Source: Peptococcaceae bacterium BRH_c4a
Lineage (GTDB): Bacteria; Bacillota; Desulfotomaculia; Desulfotomaculales; Desulfocucumaceae
Direction: 5' to 3'
Assembly: GCA_000961585.1 (NCBI GenBank)
Contig: LADN01000004.1
Span: forward strand, 1 to 54,796
DNA: 54,796 bases
Below are positions 44,204 through 53,008 of this stretch, in pieces. Numbering within the stretch: position 1 is the stretch's first letter; every line of letters begins with the position of its first letter. The translations under genes were made by a program, and so were the position numbers. A model generated the notes under the pieces. That model made no database searches. It was not told the DNA's origin and was given only the letters and a program-made list of their open reading frames with translations.

Positions 44204-44240
44204 AAAAAAAAGGAGATAGCCTTTAGGGCTACCTCCTTTT
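44204..44240 (-). terminator. Strong terminator inside the transporter leader
   Basis: 14-bp stem (AAAAGGAGGTAGCC against GGCTATCTCCTTTT, one G-U pair) with loop CTAAA, followed by eight T on the minus strand. It lies between the promoter at 44392 and the transporter start at 44083, so it must be read through for expression. Confidence 0.9.
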
Positions 44241-44357
44241 GTCACCACAAACTGGATATCAAGACACAAAAAAGGATGGAAGCCACAAAGACTACCCACC
44301 CCAGTAAGTCTGAACCTTGAAACCCCTAAGGGGCCAACTCGATTTCATTATTCAGTT
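44241..44357 (-). ncRNA. Structured leader, candidate aptamer of an unassigned riboswitch
   Basis: The transcript downstream of a promoter can fold in three elements. CCCC/GGGG hairpin (44333-44330 with 44326-44323) is flanked by GAAA/TTTC. AGACT/AGTCT hairpin (44311-44307 with 44293-44289) has a loop holding GGGTGG (44301-44296). CCATCC (44279-44274) can pair with that loop as a 6-bp pseudoknot. A terminator follows. This is the architecture of a transcription-attenuating riboswitch. I could not match it to a class I remember, including ydaO, fluoride, guanidine or manganese leaders; I cannot exclude sodium or lithium classes. Confidence 0.55.
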
Positions 44358-44363
44358 AGTATA

Positions 44364-44392
44364 ATTATATATTATTTTCACCCTTCTGCCAA
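44364..44392 (-). promoter_or_regulatory. Sigma-A promoter of the transporter leader
   Basis: TTGGCA (44392-44387), 17-bp spacer, TATAAT (44369-44364) on the minus strand, 28 bp after the spoVD-like stop codon. A near-consensus promoter, showing the leader is transcribed on its own. Confidence 0.85.
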
Positions 44393-44419
44393 TATGTTTT
44401 TAGGTTCATTACAGTCCCC

Positions 44420-46615
44420 TCAGTTTTGCCTTTTCGGAGGGGCAAACTCCACCGTAACCGGAGTGCCTCTGGGAACCCTCCGACCAGGCCGGGGGGTTTG
44501 GCCCACTGCAATTCCACTGCCCACCGATCTGAAGTCCAGATCCAGCCCCTGCAGTATTATTCCTGCCCTCCGGATGGTCAGCCCCCTGAAATCGGGAACC
44601 AGCACATCGGCAGACGGGGTTGAGCCCCCCGCCCAGATGCTGACCACCGATCCTCTTTTTAAAAGGCTTCCTCCCGTTGGCTTTTGATCATGGATTAATC
44701 CCTGCTTACCCACCACGTCTGGACGCAGCCCGCTTTCCACCAGGAAGTTCCGGGCTTCTTCCACGGGGAATCCCAGCACCGAGGGTATTCTAACCAGCCC
44801 GCTGCCTCCGGCGGACGCCGGTCTCTCTTCCGTCTTGGGGGCATTTTTCTGTTTTGGCAGGTCCGGGTTTTCGGGTGCGTTGAGGTAGTGCAGGGTATCC
44901 CCGGCCAGTGTCTGAAAAGCCGGGGCAGCCACATCACCGCCATGGTATCTTTCGCCTTTGGGATCGTCCACCATTACCAGCACCGCGATCCTTGGGTTTT
45001 CGGCCGGAGCAAATCCGGCAAAGGAAGATACATATTTGTCCGCCTTATACCCTTTTTGGCCCGGCACCTCTGCGGTTCCGGTTTTTCCCGCCACTGCGTA
45101 ACCTTCCACATAGGATTTTTTGGCCGTACCCTCCAGCACCACTCTCTGTAAAATCCTGTTTATCTGGCTGGAAGTGCCCTTGGTAACCACCTGTCTGACC
45201 ACCTGGGGTTGATAACTATTTAAAGCCTTATTCCCGGGGTCTTCCATTGCCCGGATTAGCCGGGGTTTAATAAGGTATCCCCCGTTGGCCAGGGAAGAAA
45301 CTGCAGTTACCAGCTGTATAGGTGTAACCGCCACAGACTGGCCTATGGACATGGTGGCCAAATCCAGCTCACTGGCCTTTGCCTCCGGAATCACCAGCCC
45401 GCCTTCTTCCCCGGGAAGATCGATCCCGGTGGGCTTTCCAAAACCAAATCCATTTATGTATTTATATAGAAGCCGCTTTCCCGACCGGAGGCCGACCTCG
45501 GCAAACACCGGATTGCAGGAATTCATAACCCCCTCGGCAAAGGTCTGTAATCCGTGCCCCCCCCAGTCCCAGCATCTAATCTTAATACCGCTTACCACAA
45601 TGTACCCGGGGTCGTTTAAAATGTCCGTCTCCCGTATGGTTCCCTCTTCCAGGGCCATGGCCGCCACAAACATTTTGAAGGTGGAGCCCGGTTCATAGTT
45701 GAAGTGCACCGCAGGGTTAAAATCCCAGGTGGACTGAGGATAGGAGGAATACACGGCGGGGTTGTAGGTGGGCCTTGCGCCCATGGCCAGTATTTCCCCG
45801 GTGGCCGGGTCCATCACTATTATTGAGGACCTGGAAGGCTTGTAGGTTTGCTCAAGTTTGTCCAACTCCCGTTCAACATAATACTGAATGGTGCTGTCTA
45901 TGGTAAGAATAAGGTTTTTCCCGGGAACCGGGGGAATGTATGTTGATTTCGTCTGGGGAAGTTCCAGCCCAGTGGCGTCCTTTTCAGCCACCAGGCGGCC
46001 CGGCGTTCCGTTTAGCTGGCTGTCGTAACTCCTTTCTATTCCTCCCCGGGCGGACGGGTCCATTCCCACAAAGCCCAGCACATGGGCTGCCAGGCTGCCC
46101 TGGGGATATGATCTCCTGGTTCCTTCGATAAATCCTATTCCCGAGGCCTTATGCTCCTTCAGCATGTCCGTAAGCTTTTGACAGGTGTCGTAGTCCACTT
46201 TGTGCTTCAAAATAACAAAAGCCTTTTTGGAGTTCATCGCCGAAATGGTTTGTCCCTCATCCAGGGACAGTATGGAAGCAATCTGCTTTATTGTTTTTTC
46301 CTTAATTGCTCTTTCCTTTTCCTGTTTGTTTTCCCCGGCCTCTGTCTTAACCCTGACTGAAAATATGTCAGGATTGGCGTAGATGGTTTTGACCGGATAA
46401 TTACCTGCCAGTTCCACATGGTTTCGGTCGTATATCACTCCCCTTATGGGTTCCACAACCTCGTCACTGGCCCTGACATCGGTGGCCTTACGGCTCAGCT
46501 CTTCCCCTCTTACCAGTTGAAGCCATGACAGGCGAAAAACCATAACCACAAAAAGAATTGTCATGATTATGGTAAGAAATACGATCCTTTTTTTATTAAA
46601 AATACTGGCGGACAC
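44420..46615 (-). CDS. spoVD: SpoVD-like class B PBP with two PASTA domains
   Basis: About 731 residues. One N-terminal membrane anchor (about 10-28), dimerisation domain with PIRGVIYDRN, transpeptidase domain with GSTFKM (active serine), SCN as the S-x-N motif and AGKTGTAEVPG, then two C-terminal PASTA repeats (about 625-685 and 690-730). The domain order is that of SpoVD/PBP2B; SpoVD makes spore cortex. It sits alone rather than beside murE, so PBP2B-like function cannot be excluded. GTG 46615 is preferred, since the longer frame to 46705 would overlap the upstream phosphatase gene. Confidence 0.85.
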   Translation of the reverse strand: MSASIFNKKRIVFLTIIMTILFVVMVFRLSWLQLVRGEELSRKATDVRASDEVVEPIRGVIYDRNHVELAGNYPVKTIYANPDIFSVRVKTEAGENKQEKERAIKEKTIKQIASILSLDEGQTISAMNSKKAFVILKHKVDYDTCQKLTDMLKEHKASGIGFIEGTRRSYPQGSLAAHVLGFVGMDPSARGGIERSYDSQLNGTPGRLVAEKDATGLELPQTKSTYIPPVPGKNLILTIDSTIQYYVERELDKLEQTYKPSRSSIIVMDPATGEILAMGARPTYNPAVYSSYPQSTWDFNPAVHFNYEPGSTFKMFVAAMALEEGTIRETDILNDPGYIVVSGIKIRCWDWGGHGLQTFAEGVMNSCNPVFAEVGLRSGKRLLYKYINGFGFGKPTGIDLPGEEGGLVIPEAKASELDLATMSIGQSVAVTPIQLVTAVSSLANGGYLIKPRLIRAMEDPGNKALNSYQPQVVRQVVTKGTSSQINRILQRVVLEGTAKKSYVEGYAVAGKTGTAEVPGQKGYKADKYVSSFAGFAPAENPRIAVLVMVDDPKGERYHGGDVAAPAFQTLAGDTLHYLNAPENPDLPKQKNAPKTEERPASAGGSGLVRIPSVLGFPVEEARNFLVESGLRPDVVGKQGLIHDQKPTGGSLLKRGSVVSIWAGGSTPSADVLVPDFRGLTIRRAGIILQGLDLDFRSVGSGIAVGQTPRPGRRVPRGTPVTVEFAPPKRQN

Positions 46616-46652
46616 CCTTTCACCCCGCTTATGACTAAGATATCCGGCCCAT

Positions 46653-47294
46653 TTACCCGACCATGCGCGGTATTCCCATATCTTCCGGCAGGTGGCTGCG
46701 GTCATTCAAAAGAGCCACAACCCCTCCATTCCAGTCGGAAAAATCTATAATATTAAGGGCAGCGTTATCCTGGCGGATTTTCCAGTATTTATTCAGATCC
46801 ATGTTCAGAACGGTGCATACCAGGGATCGGATGGGCCCACCGTGGCAAACCACGGCCACCTGTTCTCCCTGGTGTTTTTCCACTATTTCTTTAACTGCCG
46901 GGACTACCCTTGAAACAAGGCCGGAAAGCCCCTCTCCCCCGGGAGTGTCCACACTGAGCGGAGTGGCCCACCAGCGCTGCACCAGATCTCCGTATTGTTC
47001 TTTTATTTGACTGAAGGTAAGACCTTCCCAGCGGCCGAAATTTAATTCCCTCAATGCCTTCTGCGGAATCATTTCCAGTCCCCTGGACACGGCTATGTGA
47101 CCGGCTGTCTCAACCGCCCGGCCTAGATCGCTGCAGTATACTGCTGATATTTCCCGGGAAGCCAGTCGCTGAGCCAGGGCTTTTGCCTGGGCAACACCGG
47201 TATCCGAAAGGGGGATATCGGTATGTCCCTGCAGCCTCATTTCACTATTCCAGATGGTTTCCCCATGTCTAATCAAGAAAATACGGCAGGTCAA
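46653..47294 (-). CDS. Histidine phosphatase, CobC-like
   Basis: 213 residues. FLIRHGETIWN holds the phosphorylated histidine; the second conserved His lies in VVCHGGPIRSL. Branch-1 histidine phosphatase fold. As the last gene after cobS, it probably acts as alpha-ribazole-phosphate or adenosylcobalamin-phosphate phosphatase (CobC), but general phosphoglycerate-mutase-like proteins look the same. The gap of 142 bp to cobS carries no terminator I could see. Confidence 0.82.
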   Translation of the reverse strand: MTCRIFLIRHGETIWNSEMRLQGHTDIPLSDTGVAQAKALAQRLASREISAVYCSDLGRAVETAGHIAVSRGLEMIPQKALRELNFGRWEGLTFSQIKEQYGDLVQRWWATPLSVDTPGGEGLSGLVSRVVPAVKEIVEKHQGEQVAVVCHGGPIRSLVCTVLNMDLNKYWKIRQDNAALNIIDFSDWNGGVVALLNDRSHLPEDMGIPRMVG

Positions 47295-47436
47295 TGCTCT
47301 TTCACTCCTTCAATACCACGGCCTGATCCATCCGGTATGAACGATCCGGTCCGAACCGGCCTCTCTTTTAACCAACGGTTAATAATTTGCCAAAGCACAT
47401 CCGTATTCCTTCTCAGATAATGCTGTTAGACCATTA

Positions 47437-48207
47437 TTAGCGGTCAGGAATAATACCGCTGAAGATATAAGGGGCATACCTGGCAAGGGGGATAAAAAGA
47501 GCCAGAATAAAAACTTCGGTGATTTCGTTTAGAAAGCCATAGGTGTCTCCGGTAAGCCCACCCAATACTCTATTCAGATAAACGCATATAAGGTGAACAA
47601 AAAAAAGCGAGGCACAAAATATCACCATGCCCCCCAACCCCCCGGTGGCGGCAACAACCACAAGAGCCGTCAGGGAAGCCGCGGCCAGCTCGAAATTTCC
47701 GGTGTGCAGGGAATGCAGTTTTCCCATGCCCTCATTCCTGGCGTAGGGAAACCTGGCGATGGCGTAAGTCATGGCCCACCTGCCCAAAACCGTCATCATT
47801 ATCAAGGCCTGGTATGTCCTGCCGGTCAGACCCGCTATAAGGCTGAACTTGAACAGCAAAAGGCAGAATACCCCCAGGGCGCCGAAGGCGCCGACCCGGC
47901 TGTCTTTCATTATTTCAAGCATTCGTTCCCGGGATCTTCCGCTGAATACACCATCCACTGTATCCATAAAGCCGTCCAGATGGATTCCACCGGTGAGAAG
48001 CACCAGCCCCACCACCACCGCCGCAGCAGCCGCAGTGGGAGGAAAAAGCAAACCGGCCAGCCGGTCCGTCAAAACCAGCATTAAGCCCAGTATTAGTCCA
48101 ACCAGGGGAAAGTACATCCCTGACCTCCCCAGTTGCCTCTGGTCAAAGGCGACTTCCGCCAGGTGAAGGCGGGTGAGATGCTGAAGGGCGAACACAAAGC
48201 TCTTCAC
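47437..48207 (-). CDS. cobS: Adenosylcobinamide-GDP ribazoletransferase
   Basis: 256 residues with six to seven membrane segments. The acidic motif GGIHLDGFMDTVDGVFSGRSRERMLEIMKDSRVG (Asp-rich, Mg-binding) near 70-105 is diagnostic. It joins adenosylcobinamide-GDP to alpha-ribazole phosphate in the membrane. The gene follows cbiA after 137 bp that include a short TCCCGAC heptad array. Confidence 0.95.
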   Translation of the reverse strand: MKSFVFALQHLTRLHLAEVAFDQRQLGRSGMYFPLVGLILGLMLVLTDRLAGLLFPPTAAAAAVVVGLVLLTGGIHLDGFMDTVDGVFSGRSRERMLEIMKDSRVGAFGALGVFCLLLFKFSLIAGLTGRTYQALIMMTVLGRWAMTYAIARFPYARNEGMGKLHSLHTGNFELAAASLTALVVVAATGGLGGMVIFCASLFFVHLICVYLNRVLGGLTGDTYGFLNEITEVFILALFIPLARYAPYIFSGIIPDR

Positions 48208-48344
48208 CGGGATCCCTCCTCAAATTTAATGGATATTTGCCCATGCCGCCACGGCACCATCAGAGAATGATAATACCCTGGATTGCGGCCTTTCCCATTC
48301 TGACTCCCGACTCCCGACCGGTGAGGATTTCAGCATGAGTATTT

Positions 48345-49745
48345 TCAGGGACGAAAACGGCGGCTATGGCGGAAGGCCGCACAGGCTCCCACAAAATTAC
48401 CCGCCTCCCTGGGGCACCCGGCAAAATGGATATGCAGGTAAGCAGCGATGAGGCTGCCGGAGGAATAACCGTCCGGCCTGGCGCCTTCCTCTCCTTCCTT
48501 TTTCAGCAGGTATGCGTGATGGGATGGGTCCATTCCCTGCAGCGTCGAGTAATGAAATTCATGTCCCTTTATCCGGCTGCCGGCCGGAGCCAGTATACTG
48601 TCTTTAAGAGAAACGGCGGTTACATAGCCAAGGGCGGCCCTTTTTTTCAGCATTACGGTCTCCCCGGGGATAATTCCGGCCATTTTGTGCCTTCGCCCGC
48701 TGAAATCGGTTACTGCCCCGGATAGGAAGATCATTCCTCCGCACTCGGCATAAACCGGCATCCCCCTGGCGCACCCCTCCCTGACCCCCATAATAAATTC
48801 CAGGTTTTGTGAAATCTCCCGGGCAAACATCTCAGGAAAGCCCCCGCCTATGTACAGCCCGTCCAGATCAGCAGGCAGCTTCCCCTCCAGGGAAGAGCAG
48901 TCCACCATTTCAGCCCCCAGGTGACCGAGAAGCTCCAGCCCATCCCTGTAGTAAAAATTAAAAGCCTCGTCCAGCACCAGTCCAATCCTTGCCCTGGGTT
49001 TTGCCGCATTTTCGGAAAAAATCAGTCTTTCCGGCTGCGGTGCGGGAGGAGCCTGGCCAGCCAGGCTCACCAGCCCCTCCAGACTGACGCCCTCCCTTAT
49101 TTTATGGGCCATTGTATCCAATAGGGAGGAAAGGTTGTTTTTTTCAGCAGTGGGCAGGAGCCCCAGGTGTCTTTCAGGCAGCTCCATTTCTGATCCATGG
49201 CCCAGCCTCCCCAGCACCGGAATACCGGTTGACTCCTCTATTGCCTCTGTTAAAAGGCGACAGTGCCTTTCGGAGCCCACCCTGTTCAGAATAACACCGC
49301 ACAGGTTCAGTTCCGGGTCAAAACTTTTATACCCCAGAACCATTGCGGCGGCGCTGCGGGCCATTGATCTGGCGTCCAGCACCAGTATTACCGGGGCTTT
49401 GAGCAGCCTGGCCACCTGGGCCGTAGACCCTTCGTCCCCGGAACCCCTGCCGTCATAAAGCCCCATGACCCCCTCTATCACCGATATGTCGGCCCCGGCA
49501 GCCGATCGCACAAACATTTCCCGAACCCCGTCAGCGCCCAGAAACCAGGCATCCAGGTTCCTGCAAGGACGTCCGGCGGCCGCCGTATGGTAGCCTGGAT
49601 CAATGTAGTCCGGCCCCACCTTGAAAGGCTGCACCTTTAAGCCCGTTTTGGCCAGGGCTTTCATCAGCGCCGTGGCCACAGTGGTTTTTCCGACTCCACT
49701 GTGTACTCCGGCAATAACTATCCTGGGCAAAAGCATACTCACCAT
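48345..49745 (-). CDS. cbiA: Cobyrinate a,c-diamide synthase
   Basis: 466 residues. An N-terminal ATPase domain begins IAGVHSGVGKTTVATALM (P-loop) and the C-terminal glutaminase-like domain carries GGGFPEMFA and the nucleophile cysteine in PVYAECGGMIFLS. It amidates side chains a and c of the corrin ring with glutamine. Overlaps cbiB by 7 nt. ATG 49745 and 49736 are both possible starts. Confidence 0.95.
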   Translation of the reverse strand: MVSMLLPRIVIAGVHSGVGKTTVATALMKALAKTGLKVQPFKVGPDYIDPGYHTAAAGRPCRNLDAWFLGADGVREMFVRSAAGADISVIEGVMGLYDGRGSGDEGSTAQVARLLKAPVILVLDARSMARSAAAMVLGYKSFDPELNLCGVILNRVGSERHCRLLTEAIEESTGIPVLGRLGHGSEMELPERHLGLLPTAEKNNLSSLLDTMAHKIREGVSLEGLVSLAGQAPPAPQPERLIFSENAAKPRARIGLVLDEAFNFYYRDGLELLGHLGAEMVDCSSLEGKLPADLDGLYIGGGFPEMFAREISQNLEFIMGVREGCARGMPVYAECGGMIFLSGAVTDFSGRRHKMAGIIPGETVMLKKRAALGYVTAVSLKDSILAPAGSRIKGHEFHYSTLQGMDPSHHAYLLKKEGEEGARPDGYSSGSLIAAYLHIHFAGCPREAGNFVGACAAFRHSRRFRP

Positions 49746-50734
49746 CCAAACACCCCATATGAACCTGGCCGGACTTCACCGGCCAGGTAATTTATTACGG
49801 CAAGAATAATCAGGCCTGCGGCCAGCCAAAGGAATGAACTCAGGTACATCAAATCCACCGCCTGCCGAATATGCGAAGGTTCCAGGGGGTATTGATCATC
49901 CCCCATATATTGGCGGAAAGACTGCCTTCCACCGTATACATTAAACCCGCCCAGCCTCACTCCCAGAGACCCGGCCACCGCAGCCTCGGGAATCCCGCTG
50001 TTGGGGCTGGGGTGTCTCCCGGCATCCCTTAAAACCGCCCGCAGGGCAGCACCGGCCCGCCTGCCGGTTATCCAGGCCGCAGCCGGAATGATCAGGCCGC
50101 TGATCCTGGCCGGGATGTAATTGGCCACATCATCCAGCCTAGCCGAAAAGCGGCCGAAGTACATATACCTTTCATTTTTATAGCCCACCATGGAATCCAG
50201 GGTGTTAACGGCCCTGTAGGCCAGGGCCAGCGGCGCGCCTCCCACAAGGGCATAAAAGAGGGGAGCTATAACCCCGTCAACAGTGTTTTCCGCCACCGTT
50301 TCCACAGTGGCCCTGACCACTCCCCGGGTGTCCATGGAAGCCGTTTCCCTCCCCACTATCCTGCCCACCATAATCCTGGCCGCCGGTAAATCACTGCGGG
50401 TCAGGGGATCCAGCACGTCCCTGGCAGCCCCGGCCAATCCCCTGGCTGCCAGGGTGGTGGATATGATCCATATTTCAGCGGCTGACGAAAGCCAGGGATT
50501 AATGGAATGCAAAAGGTGCAAAAGACCTGCCCCCGCCGCGTAAACCGATACCACCACAGCCAGGGCCGTCACGGCGCCGCCCAGCAGGCCCCGGGCACGT
50601 CCGGGGGAGTACAATATCCCTTCAAGGACTGAAATGGCTTTTCCAATGATGACCACAGGATGCGGCAGCCTTGGAGGGTCACCCACCAGCATATCCAAAA
50701 GATAAGCCAGGGGAACGGTGTATAACCCGGTCAA
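49739..50734 (-). CDS. cbiB: Adenosylcobinamide-phosphate synthase CbiB
   Basis: 331 residues, several membrane segments. Opening LAYLLDMLVGDPPRLPHPVVIIGK, then TVAENTVDGVIAPLFYALVGG and the PNSGIPEAAVAGSLGVRLGG segment are CbiB/CobD hallmarks. It attaches the aminopropanol arm to adenosylcobyric acid. Overlaps cbiP by 4 nt, indicating translational coupling. Confidence 0.95.
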   Translation of the reverse strand: MTGLYTVPLAYLLDMLVGDPPRLPHPVVIIGKAISVLEGILYSPGRARGLLGGAVTALAVVVSVYAAGAGLLHLLHSINPWLSSAAEIWIISTTLAARGLAGAARDVLDPLTRSDLPAARIMVGRIVGRETASMDTRGVVRATVETVAENTVDGVIAPLFYALVGGAPLALAYRAVNTLDSMVGYKNERYMYFGRFSARLDDVANYIPARISGLIIPAAAWITGRRAGAALRAVLRDAGRHPSPNSGIPEAAVAGSLGVRLGGFNVYGGRQSFRQYMGDDQYPLEPSHIRQAVDLMYLSSFLWLAAGLIILAVINYLAGEVRPGSYGVFGW

Positions 50735-52284
50735 TCCAGACCCTCCCCCGCAGAAAGTCCCAGCATACCGTAAACCTTACCCATATCAAGGCTTCCCCGG
50801 ACCACCTCGGCAAGCCTGTCATAATCCCTCTGCCTCTGCTCCCAGGCCGAAAGGGATACCGAATTGTCGATGGGGAGCAGCCCCTTTAACATTCTCAGAG
50901 AATTGATCATTTTCCGGCGGAAAGGAGCGCTGTCAAATATACCATGAATATAAGTGCCCCAGACCTTTCCATCCCTGGAGGAGGCTCCGTCCATGGTGCT
51001 GTGGCTGGCGCCGAACCTGTGGATTATTTCAAAGGCAGGCCTGGCCTCTTTACCCAAATCGGTCCTGCCCATATGTATTTCGTAGCCCACCACTTCAGTT
51101 CCCCCGGCTTCCTCCAGCAGCGCCCCCGGGCCGCATACCCCGGCCCTGACCTGGGTGGTGATTTTCTCCCTGGCAAAGGTGGTGGTAATATCCAGCAACC
51201 CCAGACCGTCAATGGCGGGTATGTTGGATTCGGCATGAAAAGGATCGTACAACTCTTTGCCCAGCATCTGGAAACCGCCGCAAATACCCACCACCGGCAC
51301 TCCTGTTTCCTGAAGCCTGCGTATTTCCCCGGCCACGCCGGTTCGCTTGAGGTAGGCCAGGTCCTCTATGGTGTTTTTGCTTCCTGGAATAATTACCAGA
51401 TCCGGTTTTCCCAGGGGAGTACCCCTGCCCACATACCTGACATTGACATCGGCCTCATCCTCCAGGGGATCAAAATCGGTAAAGTTAGATATATGCGGCA
51501 GGTGGATTACCGCCACCTCCACATCCCTGGCAGCTGCCTGCCTGGATTTTTTAATGGTGTCCTCATGCACGGTATCTTCTTCTTGTATCCTGAATCCCTG
51601 AAAGTAAGGAACAACACCCAATACGGGCTTACCCGTTCTCTCCTCCAGGAAATTCACCGCCGGCTGGAACAGTGAAAGATCCCCGCGAAACTTGTTTATT
51701 ATTATACCTGACACCCTATCCCTGTCCCCGGGATCAAGCAGCTCCAGTGTGCCCACTATGGCGGCCAGAGCACCGCCCTTGTCAATGTCACAGGCCAGCA
51801 GCACCGGCGACCCGGCCTCCCTGGCTACACTCATATTGACTATTTCGGTGGACTGCAGGTTGACCTCGGCCGGACTGCCGGCACCCTCAATAACAATAAT
51901 GTCATTGTTTTCTTTAAGCCTCTTCAGGGAATCGCATATTGTCCCCCAGGCGGTGGCTGCGAAATCATTGTGGTATTGCTGTGCCGACATGTTCCCCACC
52001 GGCTTGCCCAGCAACACCACCTGGGAAGAGGACTGTCCTGTGGGTTTTAACAGCACCGGGTTCATATCCACACTGGGAGTTCGGCCGGCGGCCTCGGCCT
52101 GCACCACCTGGGCCCGCCCCATCTCCCCCCCGTCCCCGGTAACAAAGGAATTAAGGGCCATGTTCTGGGATTTAAAGGGGGACACACGGTAACCATCCCT
52201 GTAAAAAATCCTGCACAGCGCCGCCACCAGCACACTCTTCCCCACGTGGGAAGCCGTTCCCTGAACCATAATGGTTTTAGCCAT
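50731..52284 (-). CDS. cbiP: Cobyric acid synthase CbiP
   Basis: 517 residues. P-loop-like start MVQGTASHVGKSVLVAALCR, FKSQNMALNS, and C-terminal glutaminase with GICGGFQMLG (nucleophile cysteine). It amidates side chains b, d, e and g. It is the second gene of the operon, 66 bp after cobU. Confidence 0.96.
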   Translation of the reverse strand: MAKTIMVQGTASHVGKSVLVAALCRIFYRDGYRVSPFKSQNMALNSFVTGDGGEMGRAQVVQAEAAGRTPSVDMNPVLLKPTGQSSSQVVLLGKPVGNMSAQQYHNDFAATAWGTICDSLKRLKENNDIIVIEGAGSPAEVNLQSTEIVNMSVAREAGSPVLLACDIDKGGALAAIVGTLELLDPGDRDRVSGIIINKFRGDLSLFQPAVNFLEERTGKPVLGVVPYFQGFRIQEEDTVHEDTIKKSRQAAARDVEVAVIHLPHISNFTDFDPLEDEADVNVRYVGRGTPLGKPDLVIIPGSKNTIEDLAYLKRTGVAGEIRRLQETGVPVVGICGGFQMLGKELYDPFHAESNIPAIDGLGLLDITTTFAREKITTQVRAGVCGPGALLEEAGGTEVVGYEIHMGRTDLGKEARPAFEIIHRFGASHSTMDGASSRDGKVWGTYIHGIFDSAPFRRKMINSLRMLKGLLPIDNSVSLSAWEQRQRDYDRLAEVVRGSLDMGKVYGMLGLSAGEGLD

Positions 52285-52299
52285 AAATACCTCCGTATA

Positions 52300-52375
52300 A
52301 GCTTTAAGCGTTAAGCTTTAAGTATTAGGTAATATGTAATTTGTAATAGCTTATAGCTTACAGCTCACATTTACT
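52300..52375. repeat. Ten-unit 7-nt-period array running into cobU
   Basis: The clearest heptad array: ten consecutive 7-nt units that drift stepwise, starting GCTTTAA and GCGTTAA, passing through GTAATTT-like units to CTTATAG and CTTACAG. Its last units form the stop codon and final codons of cobU on the minus strand, so the array crosses a gene end. Confidence 0.8.
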
Positions 52376-52935
52376 GCCCTAGATTTAATTTCCACAGCCA
52401 GCCCGGCCACCACCAGGAAAACCTCATCGGCCACCGAGGCCAGAAATCTGTTGGCGTTTCCTGATACATCCCGAAAAAGCCTGCCCAGGGGGTAGGGAGG
52501 CACCAGTCCCAGACCCACCTCATTGGAAACCACCAGAACTGTGGCGCCGGATTTACCTGCAGCCCAAGCCAGATCCTCAACCCTGGATTTTATGTACTCT
52601 TCCTTTTCGCTATCAGAAGCCCCGGGATGAGGCAGTCTGTCGTCCAGGAGCATATTTGACAGCCACCCGGTCAGGCAGTCAATCAGCAAAATACCTGTCT
52701 CCTGCCCCAACCGGGCTATAATTTCCGGTATTTGGAGAGTCTCCTCCACAGTGGCCCAGTCCGCCGGTCTCCTTTCCCTGTGAGTGGCCACCCGCCGGAT
52801 CATCTCGTCATCTCCTGGAGCCGAAGTAGCCATGTAAGTTACCGGCCCCCCGGCCTCAGCCGCCAGTTCTTCTGCAAACAGACTTTTACCGCTGCTGGCG
52901 CCCCCCAGAATGAGAACCAACCCTTTATCCGCCAT
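52351..52935 (-). CDS. cobU: Adenosylcobinamide kinase/guanylyltransferase
   Basis: 194 residues. P-loop LILGGASSGKSLFAEELA, the RVATHRERRPADWATVEE block with the guanylylated histidine, and LLIDCLTGWLSNML. It phosphorylates and GMP-activates adenosylcobinamide. ATG 52935 follows GGAGGG; the frame is open to 52953. First gene of the operon, with a MITE 73 bp upstream and no cobalamin riboswitch visible. Its last residues (about NVSCKL) are encoded by the heptad array. Confidence 0.95.
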   Translation of the reverse strand: MADKGLVLILGGASSGKSLFAEELAAEAGGPVTYMATSAPGDDEMIRRVATHRERRPADWATVEETLQIPEIIARLGQETGILLIDCLTGWLSNMLLDDRLPHPGASDSEKEEYIKSRVEDLAWAAGKSGATVLVVSNEVGLGLVPPYPLGRLFRDVSGNANRFLASVADEVFLVVAGLAVEIKSRAVNVSCKL

Positions 52936-53008
52936 AAAAATCCCTCCGTACAAATTAAAAAGAGGACATAAAAAAATAATCCCCCACCTTAACCGGGGAA
53001 AAATTTCC

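Noticed and set aside
52954-53008. Attenuator hairpin CCCC/GGGG just before cobU
   Set aside because: The stem is only 4 bp with a 9-nt loop and could be chance; not strong enough to call.
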